A stretch of DNA of 64,000 bases from NCBI GenBank assembly GCA_036417435.1, contig CM070913.1, positions 16,708,680 to 16,772,679 on the forward strand, written 5' to 3'. A program made the translations under genes and the position numbers. The DNA comes from Inia geoffrensis (lineage: Eukaryota > Chordata > Mammalia > Artiodactyla > Iniidae). The notes beneath the pieces were generated by a model. That model was not told the origin of the DNA. It ran no database searches and worked only from the letters and a program-made list of their open reading frames with translations. Positions 27,901-40,400 of the stretch are shown piece after piece. Positions within the stretch are counted from its first letter, which is position 1, and every line of letters starts with the position of its first letter.

Positions 27901-30900
27901 ACACTGGTCCTCATGGAATTGGGCAAGAGAGCCTTTGCTGTAATAAGTTTAGTACTACTTATATTTCCTAGCCATATGAGTTTTAGTTGATTATATGACA
28001 TTGAGAGGAGTCAGGAAAGCAGATGCATTTCTCAAACAATTCACCTTGTTTATCCACATTGCTTCTGATACATTCTCACCTATTACAGTTGTGAGCCATC
28101 TAAAAATATTTCTTATTTAATATTATACCATATTAAAGTGAAAATGCCAGTAAATGAGTTCCTTTATAAAGATGAGTTAGTCTTTCTCAAAAAAATAATA
28201 AATTATATTAAGTAAAAAAAATCCATATAACTACTGCCTTAAAAATATAGTTATAAATAAACACTAGTTGTAAATAAAACTCCTATAACTGACTTATAAA
28301 TAGGCAGTTATAAAAATATAGACATCATTTGGTTGAACCAAATCCCTATAGATATACACAGTTCTACAACCTAATGGCTATGTAGTTTTATTTTCTGGGT
28401 ATAGGAAAAGTATCACCTAGCTACATCTGTGAGTGACCTGTGGATTAGAGAAAGGTCTCTGATCTAGAGAAATCTGGGCATGGATTGAGAAACTGAAAAT
28501 GGCCTTACTTGGAGGTAAGAGGGAAGACACTTTCCTTCTCCTCTCTCTCTACCCACTGTTTGGTCCTTTTCCCCCCATGGAACCCCACAATCTTTCTTAG
28601 GGGATGGAAACTTAGAGATCATTTAGTCCTATCCGATGTTAGGAATCACCTCCACCTCATCTGTGAATGGTGGTCATAAAGCCTCTGACTGCTAACAATG
28701 ACAGGACATTCAGTTTTGTAAGACAGATCATTGCATTTTTAGAGAGCTCAATTTGAAAGTTTTTCTTATAAACACAGTAGGTCTCTCCATGACCTCTGCT
28801 TGTTAGTGTTTGCTCTGCACTTTAGTTACACAAGCATGCCTGACCTTTTTTCTATATAACAACCTTTAAAATAATTCTCAAATTACCTTTTCATCCCTAA
28901 ACCATTTCTTTTCCAGGTTAAACATTTCTAAATTCCTTCAAATTTTTCTTAAACATGATTTCTTGACTTAATACCATGCCAAGTGTTAAATTATACAGAT
29001 TTCCTATGTCCCTGTTGAAATACAATGTCATGCTGAAAAGAATACCCTTGTGTTCTATCAGCTCGTGATGTCGTGCTGAAAGGAATACTCTTGTGTTCTA
29101 TCAGCTCGTAATTCAATAGAACAGCAGAACAGATATGGACAATGTGATATTATTAGTGGCCATAACCACCCTGTTGACACAAGTACAAGTTCTGACTCAC
29201 GGAGAACTAAGGCTTTTAGTACTTGAACAGGGTCTATTGTTAAGATGGTTCTTCCCCTTACTGTGCTATTATAAAGACTTTTTACTGTATTTTCTCTAGT
29301 AATATTCTGTACATACCTAAATACACAATAATATTCCTTCTATACAGACTTCTATGCTCTTCAGAAGCCACTGCTTAGTCCATTTGAAAATTAGGTTAAC
29401 AGAGCTAAAATTTTTAATCTTTTGACTTTCTCATTTTCCTTGAGGCATATTTCTTTAGAAACTCTGCTATATAAGATTACACACAACTCTTCACTTAAGT
29501 TTGTAAACATTTACTTTCGCAAAGTTTAGGAAATAGGTATAAGCGTATCAATGTTTTCTTTCTTTGACATGCCAAACTCTGACATGCCATTATTACTTTC
29601 CTGTAAGGGTCCTGTCACTTCTCCATTACTAAAGAGTCCTTTCTTGCTAATTCAGAATTATCACTTCCTCTTTTTGCTTCCTCTATCTTCTCTAAGTTGA
29701 AAATGCCAACAAGATAAATCAGGAATGATAGTAAGTTCTGCTTTTAGTGGAATTAAACTTATAGAAGGTGTATGGTTAGTTGAGGCAAAATTATCAAAAT
29801 ATGGTCTCTCTGCCCACTTTATGATCTATAGTATAAGAAAGTGGCTTGTATCAGCCACATGAAAAGGCAATTTGTAGCAGAGTCCCAAAATGAAATGCTC
29901 TCAACCACACATCGAACTTCAAGTTTTAACATTTCTAAAAGGACAAGTAACTCCTTAACAGACAGCTCTGCATTTCTTTCTCTACCATCATTTCTTTTCT
30001 GTCAAAATCATAATTCCCTGATTATGTTGTCTAGCACATATTTTTACGGTTATATTCAAGTGTTCAGCTGTTCACTCATTTTTCAATCTCTTATTTCCTC
30101 CTTTCTTGAAATATTCTGGCTTTTAATGGGAGAGCCTAAAAGCTAGAGTTTATTCTGCTCATATTTATCTTTACTTCCTTCTTAACTTTATTTTACTAGG
30201 CCAAGGATATTAAAGAGAACATTTAACAGGATAGCTAAAGTTCACTGTTCTAGTCACAGTTTTGCTTTTAATTATAAAAAACAGAAGTCACTAATGTCTT
30301 TAAGTTTTAGTTTAGTCATTTATAAAATGTAGTGGTTGACATGGGTTAGTTGACCTCTGAGCTTTCCTCCAGTTCTACCATCACTGCAAATGATTAACCA
30401 CGGTGCCCCTGTATTTTTTTTAATGAGTGATATCTCTCCAAGAGATATTCACAGGATCATAAAGACGGTTAAACATTCATTTAAAATGAATGCCAGGACA
30501 CATACAAGGATTCCTTTTGATTAACAGAAGCCTCAGTTATAACTCATTGCTTGCTTAGTTATATAGGTGATTAATACACATACAATTTTAGTCAATGTTT
30601 TCAAAACTATGGAACATATAAACACAGAAGATTTTAAGTTATTTTTTAAAATTATGAGATGGCTAGAATAAGGAGCCATCTTATAGCGCAAGTCAACTCA
30701 AATTTTTAATCTTCTACTTAACTACTTCTTAGTTAACTTGAAGAAAAAAATTCTACTTCTCAATCTTTAACAACTGAGGTTCACTGTAAGACTGATTATT
30801 AAATATAGATATACATTAATGAAGCAAGGATACAACAACAGGAAAGTGCACTGTAGGCTTCAAAAAGATGGGTAGCAATATCCAGTCTTTTAGAATCCAC

Positions 30901-33900
30901 AATTTGTAAGTTGTTCACCAAGGCTAACTTATGCAAATGTGGTATAACAACTGAAAAAAGAAAAAGAAATTATTAATTTTAAGCTAAAACATGCTTATAC
31001 ATTAAAAAAATAATTTTTCATTTTATTTTATAAAATTTTATTTTAATTCTGGATGATTTCAAAAGATTGCCCACATCCCATACTCGCTTTTTCGTACTCG
31101 GGAAGAAAGCATGTTTTTCAGAATAAAGAGTGATCTAGAATTTGGGAGAAATCGATTATAGCACACCATTATAACCTAATTATGAGGATGTATACAGGTC
31201 ATTTGGCTTCACTGCAATTCAGTTTCCCAATTTGAACAATGAAAGCCAAATAAACAAATGTAAACAACCTACCCCTTGTGTTATTATCAGCTTTATAAAT
31301 AAGTTTATATAAATCTTGTATTACTGTTGCTATTAAAAAGATAAATACAGTATACTAATTCATTTTCAATATCAAATTATTTCACTACTTCATAAACTAT
31401 TATTAGCTTTAGTTTCTCAAGTTCTTAGCAAAGACCAGTGTCAAATAGCACTGGTGGTTGAGTTTTCAAGTCACCTAATGGACTCAATATCTTATATCTC
31501 AATGAATAGTGTAAAATTTCAAAAATACAGACAACACATTGCTAAAATAAAAGTGGTGGCCCAAGAAACAGTAACCATTTCAGTAGCACTGAGCACTCCT
31601 ACTGCCTAAGATTGTGTTCTCTAAATACCATTTCCCACTAAAACCAGGGTCCCTTGCAGAAATGGCTCCAGGGTAAGTGATTATCAAATTGTTGATCACA
31701 TGGTCCCATTCTAGTCCCTGCTTGGTTGGGGGACCCAAAACATGGTTCATAAGCACATACTTCTGACCAACTATAGTGACTTCATTCATGTTTACCTTGA
31801 GCTTGTATATGTTAAAGCCACAATCTCCTTCTAGAAAAAATCTCCTGCTTCCTCAATAAACCAGTACTATAATTACAACTTTTATGCACCTTAGTAAACG
31901 GTAAAAAACCCCACATAAACTTAGGACAACAATGGCCATTTTTAGGGGACTTTTTGACTTATCAAAATTAATAACAACATACTTCAGAGGTGCTCTAGAA
32001 AAAATAAGAAGACAAAAAACTCCAAATATTCATTGAATTCCCAATGAATTCACTGAAACTCTGATTCATTAACTGGCATGCTGAGGCCTCAACAAAATGG
32101 TTGCTCTGAGACAGTCTCTCAAAGATTCTCTATTTCATTTCTGCCCAAACATTTTGAAACTGACCTTCCTTGCACTACTTTATCTATAAACACGTGGCAT
32201 CTATTCATTCCGCTCATTCCCTGATTTCCTACACAAGCAATCCTTTCCTCAGTGTTTTTCTCAGAAACTCATCAACCACACTACACAAGATCCCTGTAAA
32301 ACTGCTTAACTAGACAACAAACCTATACAAGTTACTTTAAACTCTAGTCTACAGACAGTTAAAGGCTACAATTAAGGATCTTCCTAAATCTCAGAAGATA
32401 GAAGTTTACTAAAGAATTCAACATTTCATTATATATGTATTGTCCTGGGCTACCACATCTGTACCAATTAATTCATTTAATTGTTAACCCCTCAGATGGA
32501 GATAAATGGTTAAAAGATTTAATAACCTAGATGTGAGTAATTCTACAACTGACCTTCGGTGGGCAAGGAAAATAGGAAATACACAACGTAAGGCCACTTC
32601 TGAAGCCTTTCACTTAAGGGCAGATTGGACAAAGATTCAAAACTGCGAACAAAATAAAGATAAATCAATAGGAAACTTTATAAAAACAGATTTTTGTAAA
32701 CTTTCAAAAAATATTCCGGGGTAGATCCAATAGCAAAAGTGAAGGGAATCTTGTCCTCTCTTTTTGTAAATGGGCTTAGATCTAAAATAAGGAACTTTGA
32801 AAAAAACTGATCTGAAATGTAAAACCGCCATGTTAGAAAATCTCCAAGGTATGACTGAACATTTTCAGAGAGCCTTATAAAGTTAAAAAAGTAGAAAACA
32901 AACAAAAAAAACTGTATCATGTTCAGAATAAAACAAATGGCCCGTGAGATAAAATCAGGACCAAAAGGTCCTATAATAACTAAGAGTTGGGAGAGAAAAA
33001 GGGCCACTGGAAGAACCAATGTCTTCTATTTTCTAAGAAATCGAGGGAAAAATATCCAAAAATGCCACTCCAAGGAAGACATTACCACCCAGCAATTCTT
33101 TGTTCTTTCTCTAAACTCGTAACAGGAACTGTCTATAAATACAAATAGATAACAATATAACATCCTTGTCAATATGGGTTCTACTTCATCTACCATTAAT
33201 CTTATTAATATAGGACATTAAATTCCTCAGGGTAAAGTTTTAAAGCAAAAGAGAAGCCAACTGACTGAGTAGTAAATACAGAATAAAAAAAATTTTTTTG
33301 TCTTAAAAAAAAAAAAAAAAGTCTCGTTGTGCCAGAATGTGAAGGAAGATTGTATAAGACAAACTTGTGGGTATACAGTAAGTTGTAGAAGGCTTCAGGG
33401 ATAATGGTTTACTACACCTATTCAAGCAGTGGAAACTGCTATTCTCAAGCCAATCTTTAATTGCTATTTGGGGACCATTATGAAAAGAATATTTCTCTTT
33501 TCTATGTGATGCATAAATCTTTCTTTTGAGTGTACACAAAAAGGTTAGATCATATTCTAGACAGTTATTAACTCAACAACACGGCACCCACCAAAGACCC
33601 ATTGCCTATTCAGCCTATTCCTTGATCCAACAGCCAAGACTTATTCTTCTTGCTTCAGAGCAATTACAGACAGCCTCAAAAAAGTTAGTCAAAGCACCTG
33701 TAGAGGGTCACCTGTAAATCTGACGTTACTATGATGAGGAACTATCCCTAATACTAACTAAAATACTAAACCTTTTTCTGTTAACTGATTGTGAAATACT
33801 GTTATTTTCTCCTCATGCTACCAACACTATTACCCATTGAAAAATAACCTTGTGGTTGTTTCTGTAGCTCAGTATGTGTTCGTGCCCTCAACAGACCTTT

Positions 33901-36900
33901 TGGACACTGCAGTTCAAATCCTGACAATATTTTTGTTGTTCATCTTAAAAATACCAGGTTAGATATGCAATAACTAGTCTATGGGAGAATCCAATTTTGT
34001 ATGGAAACCAAACTGATGTAAGAAGCCAAACTTGCGGACTTTCCAAGAGCATGTCAAATTGCTAAAAATAAAAGGACTAAGGTATAACAGTGATAACTGT
34101 CATGCTTTTGGAGTAATAATTACTGGATGCTTTGATGCCACCCAAAGAAATTGTTGTCATAAAGTAAAAAGTGATACTATAGAAACTGGAGAAAATGCTT
34201 TAGCAGATCATCATGCAGATTATTTAGCAGATCAACAAGCCATGATTTAAAACAAAACAGTGGAATGGCATGCTAAGTGGAAGAAATGTATCTTTCATAA
34301 GAACATGTCTAGAAACACATAAAAATTTCCTTAGAAATAAGAATTAAATAATAAGCTCTAAATATAATGAGCACAGTATTTTGAAATTAACAGTAAGAAT
34401 TGTTTTAAAAATAACTTGAAATTATTTATGAGTTACTTTTCATATGTCTACAGCAATCAATATACAGTATAAGAAGCCATTTAATAGCAGTTAATAGCAA
34501 TACCGATCAATCCACAATAACAAGCTTGTTTCACTTTCAGCTTTCAGTATATGAAAGATAAGGTGTAGAAAGGTGTCATGTAACTCATGACAAATCCTCA
34601 GTGAAGCTTACGGTCTCGCTCTTACATTACAATTCAGGAAAAATGGTAAAAAAAAAATGCAACTTACACTCATCTCGGAACCTTGGTTCTGCATTAGGCC
34701 CAACTCTACCAAATGTTTTTATGATTTCTGTATGCAAAGAATGCTGGTCTTGATATTGAGGATCTTCCAGGAAAGAAGCCAACTGCATTTTCACTCTTTC
34801 CAGCAACTTAAAATTGAATATTGTACAGTCAAATTGAGAGGATACACACTAAACATGGCTTGCATCACTGGATTCAAATGACTTATATCAACATAATAGT
34901 AGAAATTTGGAATTAAATAAATACTTATTTCGTCTTTTGGCTCAGAAAAGATCTTAAATTTTTGTTTATGCTTGTTAATTCATTTTTTGTTTTTTAAAAA
35001 CACAAATATTCCCTGACAAACTGTAGAAAAGACCCCACAATATTTAGGGATAAAGATAGAGTTTTGATGATTTTGTATCTAAATTATAATTCTTAAAACA
35101 AATCAGAGTGTAAGTTACCCACTTATTCACCTTCTCAAAGCAATGAGTCATTAATGACTTACATCTTACTCATATTTCCCTAAAAGACATTTTTATTTTG
35201 GGATTTAAGAACATGTTGAAATTCTGCCAAGACTGCAAGCTTTGCAGAACAATGTGTTTTTTTATTTTGCTCCACTGGTGAAATATATAATTGAAAAAAC
35301 GGAAAACATTGTTTCCCACAACTAACACGGTTGTTTAATTTTTGTTATAAAAAAAATCTATATGACAAAAAAATTTTATGGAACAGTTTAATATATATAA
35401 CTTTTTTTTTTTGGTAAAATGTCTATGAGATGGAAAACCTTGTTTTCCATTTAAGTGGCTAAGTGATATGCCCACAAATAATTTACTTTCTAATGTATAG
35501 GGTTTTTCATTGTGTAAGACATGTCCAATTTGATAATAAAGAATAAAATTCTGATAACTAATTTTGATAAGTGTCTTAGAGTTAATGTTGCAGATAGAAC
35601 CTAACCAACTGAAAATTAAATCACAAGTTTCTGAATCAAAATACATATTTAGGGAGGAAGACTTTGGTAATCTCCTGAAGCAGGCGTGACAGAGGGTTGT
35701 CACAGTGATGTGTGCTACAAAAAGATGATACCAGTCTACGACATGACTTGCAGCTTGATTATCAATGACAGTTCCAAGAACACAGGTACCCTCTAGCCTC
35801 CATTCGTGAAACTGAGAAAACCTGTCTTCAAATCTGTACAAACTGGCAATTGGGAATTTATGTAGACTATCCAGAAGTCTACTGGATAATAGAAGCCTTT
35901 GGAGCTAAATCTGCTTTGAAGGATTATTCAAAACTGCAATATCCAGATAGACTTAAAATAGAACATCTGAGAGTTGGCTTATACTTAATTTTCTAGCTGA
36001 GAAGAAAGACTAGAGATTGCCTTCGCATATGAAAATATACTTTTGGTAGGCTATCATATTTTCTAATACTGAGATCCTCTTCTGGCCCATAAGTAACTAA
36101 GAAATAAAATGAAGGGTATGATGCTACCGGGTAAATGTATAGTAATGTGTTATCATCACCTCAACAGTACATAGATTAAATAAATTCCAGTCATTTCCTA
36201 CCTCTCTTTGAATAACTGTTTCCATAATAGTGCCAAAGGCTGGAATTGTGGCAATCCTGACAGAGCTGTTAAAATTAAAAAAGAAAGAAACTGAAACTTT
36301 CTTTGAGATGAAAAACTGATTATTATTAAAATATATATCAAAGTAAGTACAAGGTAAATATACTGTATTAGTCTCTAGCAATGACAAATTAAATTTTAAA
36401 AAAAGCAGACCAAGAAGAATGCTCAAAAGGACCGACAGGATAACTTAAGGTCGCAGTCTGTGAAACTCACAATTCAGGATCACTGGACAAGGTAACAAGG
36501 GCCGGAGCAACCCGCTTGTCAACTAACGCTTCACTCATGCCTCGAAGAGTCAGCTGTAAACCAGTCAACATGCAATAAAAAATGGTTTGGTAAACTGGAA
36601 TGAGAACTGGGTTAGCTGTGACTGAGGATGGGCAGGCAGACTCATTGGCCTTTCTTGGTTTAGTCACCCACACGAGAAATTAAAATGTTAAGCCTCTGGT
36701 TCATGCCACTATACTTACTGGTAACAACATGTTAGTGAGATTAGCAGAGCATCCCTTCTTGGCTTGGAAGAAATAGTCCATCAGCATGTTTTAAGTTTTG
36801 GAAACGTTTATTGAGGACTAATAAATACTACTAATATATTATTTTCAATATATGGCCTTGTCATTAGGCTTACTGTGAAGGTTGACTTAAAAAAAAATAC

Positions 36901-37455
36901 ATGAATAGTAGTATAATAAAGTTTAAAATCAAGTAAGCATAATCCAATATTATTATTTTAAAGAGCTAAATCTAGTCTTCAGTGAATTTAAAAGCTGATG
37001 GTATTTCTTGACAGGCGCATTTTGAAAGGGATGCTGAATGTAAAAGGTAGGAACGACACTTACATTTCAGGGTCACTGGAGAGAGTTATGAGAGCAGGAA
37101 CAACCCTCTGAGCTACCAGAGTTTCATTCACCCCCTTCACCAACAGCTGATTGGTCAGCACAGGGGGTATTCACAGGTGATGCATGGAAAGAGCAAACAC
37201 AATGCCACAGGAAGAAGAAAGGAACAGCCAAGAGAAAGAGAGAAAACACAAAAGCAAAACCAAAATTAGAAGCTAAGCAAATATTGCTACTAGAGTGCTT
37301 TATAAAGGCAGAGAATGCTTAGGAGAAAAATAAAGCTTACACAGCCTAGCAGTCCCTGAAAACAGTTTGTTACCAATTCAATGGCAGTTTGTACTTTTGG
37401 TCAAATAGTCTATGCAATTTCCAAATTTCCATGCTCAATTTAAAAGAAGGCTTTA

Positions 37456-37494
<39 letters not shown>

Positions 37495-40400
37495 AACTAA
37501 AAAGAAGACATACTGGGTTCTATGGTTAAATTCTTTAAATAAATCTGATAGAATTTTGTTCTGACCAACAAGGTACAAACTGGACTGTTTTTAAACCAAA
37601 CTCAAATGGCTACTAGCAGCCACCACTAAATGGCTTCTGATTGTTCTAACGCAAGTAAATTTAAAAACCACATACAAAAATTCCCAACCTTTTACATCAT
37701 GTAGCTTTGTTTCTTGAGGTACAGAGATATAATGCAGCCTAGTGGAAAGTACTTATTTCATGTGGAAATCAGACCTGGGTTCAGATTCTAGCTCTCCACT
37801 CATTGGTCATGTGGCCTTAGATATATTACATAATCCCTTGAAACTCAGTTTTCTCATCTGAAAATGGGGACACTATCATCTACCTTAAAGGATCATTGTG
37901 CTACTAACTACACATAATATACTTAAATATTGTGTCTGACAAAGACTAGGCATTCAAGAAATGCAAGTTGAATTATTATGACTACTCAAAGGACATAAGA
38001 TTTGTGATATATTTGGAAAAAGAAATTATTAATTAAAAAATGTTTTTGTCTCGTCCAAGTAGTTAATGTTTACAAATAGTTCTTTGTTTTGCATTTCTCT
38101 AAAAGCTCAAATAAAAAAAATACAATGAGCACAATTAGACCTATTTCTATAATCTAATCATAAAAACAATTCATTTAGCAACCAACCCTAAATCGTAGAA
38201 CTAGAGGACAATATTGAGCTGTACGCATTGTTTTTATAAAAATCACGGAACTTTATGAGTTCAACAGAAAAGGGTAACATCCTAATCCTACATTCTCTAT
38301 TTCAGAATGTAAACACAAATTAATCCTAAATGCTAATCAATCTCTTCACCTTGTAATGGAACTAGTCCTCATGGAAGATGGAAGATGCTGTGGAAATTTT
38401 AGTAACAAAAACGCAACACTGTGTTGGGTTAACTATTCCTCCTACACAGCACATCAGAGAGCAGAGCTCCCTTTATCAGAGATTTTTAATTTTACAATAA
38501 TCTGTTACCATTTTACAACTGATACACTTTAGAATCTACTTCAGTATTCTGAAATAATTTTTATTTCAACAGAACCATGGATAATTTAGGCAGGAATAAA
38601 ATGACAAAAGAACTTCTGTTACTACCTTAAACATTACAGATGTCAGGTAGAAAGAAATAGGGGGAAGAAGTTCAAATACATTATATACAACTTTCTTCTC
38701 TGTATCATTTTATAAATAAGGTAGCTTAGATTCGAATTAGTAAAGTGTATCTTGAAATGTCTAACTTGTGCCAGCCAAAAAGCATTAAAAAAAAGAAAAA
38801 AAAGGGATAATCCATGGGGCAAGTTAATTTTTTCATTGCACTGGAGTTTTTAGGTTTAATTTAATAAGCTGGAAAATCGGAAAGCAAAATTTAAGAGCTA
38901 TTAATTATTACACATTTTAGACACAGTTTATCATTTGATTTTTAAACATGATGAGGTAAGTACAATTATTATTAATGTTTTAACAGATGAAGAAACTGAG
39001 CCTGAGAGAAGTTAAATAACTTGCCCAGGGTTTTAGAGCCCAAAAGAGGTAGAGCTAGAAAATGGACTCAGTCACATTTGTCTTAAAAGCCCATGCCTTC
39101 TTTGAGTTGTGGTCTTAATGTTACCTGATTTATCTCCTTACGATTGATTTAAGAAATCATTATATGAAGTTCTTTTCTGCATCGTTTGGGAAATCCATTA
39201 TGTCACACTGGAAGTCACATAATAAAGTCTCTTTTATAAATCAATTTCAATAATAATTTGTTACATCAAGAATATATTGTCTCTTATTTAACAATGAGAA
39301 TAATATGACTGATTGGATTTCCCCTTTTTGCCCTGCTATCTGAAAACTCACAGCTAAATTTAGTGTTCAATTTCACTAAGTATCTCATATTATGTTCCTG
39401 GTATATCCATTTATTGCTTTCTTCTCAGTAGTTTCTGGTCTCACATTAAAAAAATTAAAAATTTTAAGTGACCTGTTTTTTATGTTTTTATTTTGAATTA
39501 ACTCATTTTGGGGGTAGGGGAAGCAGGCATAACTGTAAATTATAAAGTATTAGTATCAAAAGAAATCTTATGAAATAATTATTCTTTTAATACAATATTA
39601 TTCAAAATAAGCCTCACTGACAAAAACATAACCTTAATTTTTCCTACTAATGACTTTTACTGGCATGCTCAGTAAAAATTTTTTTAACATAAATGAACTT
39701 GAAAAATCATTAAAATAAGTCTCTCAGATTAGACTCAGAAACTCATAATCAACCTGAGAGAACACTGAAAACTGCTTAAGCATAGGTATAGCTTCCAACC
39801 AGCACTGACAGCAGACATAGAAACCAAAACCAGACAAAAACCACATGTAAGAAATAAGGCAGAAAAAACCCACAGAAACAAGTAAAAAGGGAGGACGCTT
39901 CATTTTCTTTATTTTCATTTATATTGTATGCTTCACCAGTATATACATACATTTTAGAAATAAATAGTTTAAGAGAAAGAAATAGCTGTTATGATCTTAG
40001 AATAAAATCCTATTAAGTGAGTACATTAAAGAAATAGGATACTTTTTTCTTTTGGGGGGGAGAGGAGGCTAAAGAAAAACTTTTTTCTTTCATGGTAATA
40101 ATTATTTTTCAGCATATTGAATAATCAAAAATTATTTATACCCAGAAGGCACTTATGCTAGACATCTAACTGAATTTTTAATTTGGAATTTATCTTGACA
40201 AAGAACATGTGATTAGTTTTTTTTGATCAAATATGTATAATTGTGGGAATAACATGTTCAGAGGATTTTCAATCTCCTCATAAGGATGGAATTTTCTTTA
40301 GATTCCACAAATCTATTTTATATATTTAAGAGTTTTAGAAGGTATATATTTCAAATCTGTCAGTGCTCTATCCTTTAGATTGCAATTTATCTTAAATTAT

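Noticed and set aside
35335..35841. 168-codon minus-strand open frame in a RELCH intron
   Set aside because: No recognisable motif, ends in AT-rich low-complexity sequence, no flanking splice sites in phase with RELCH.
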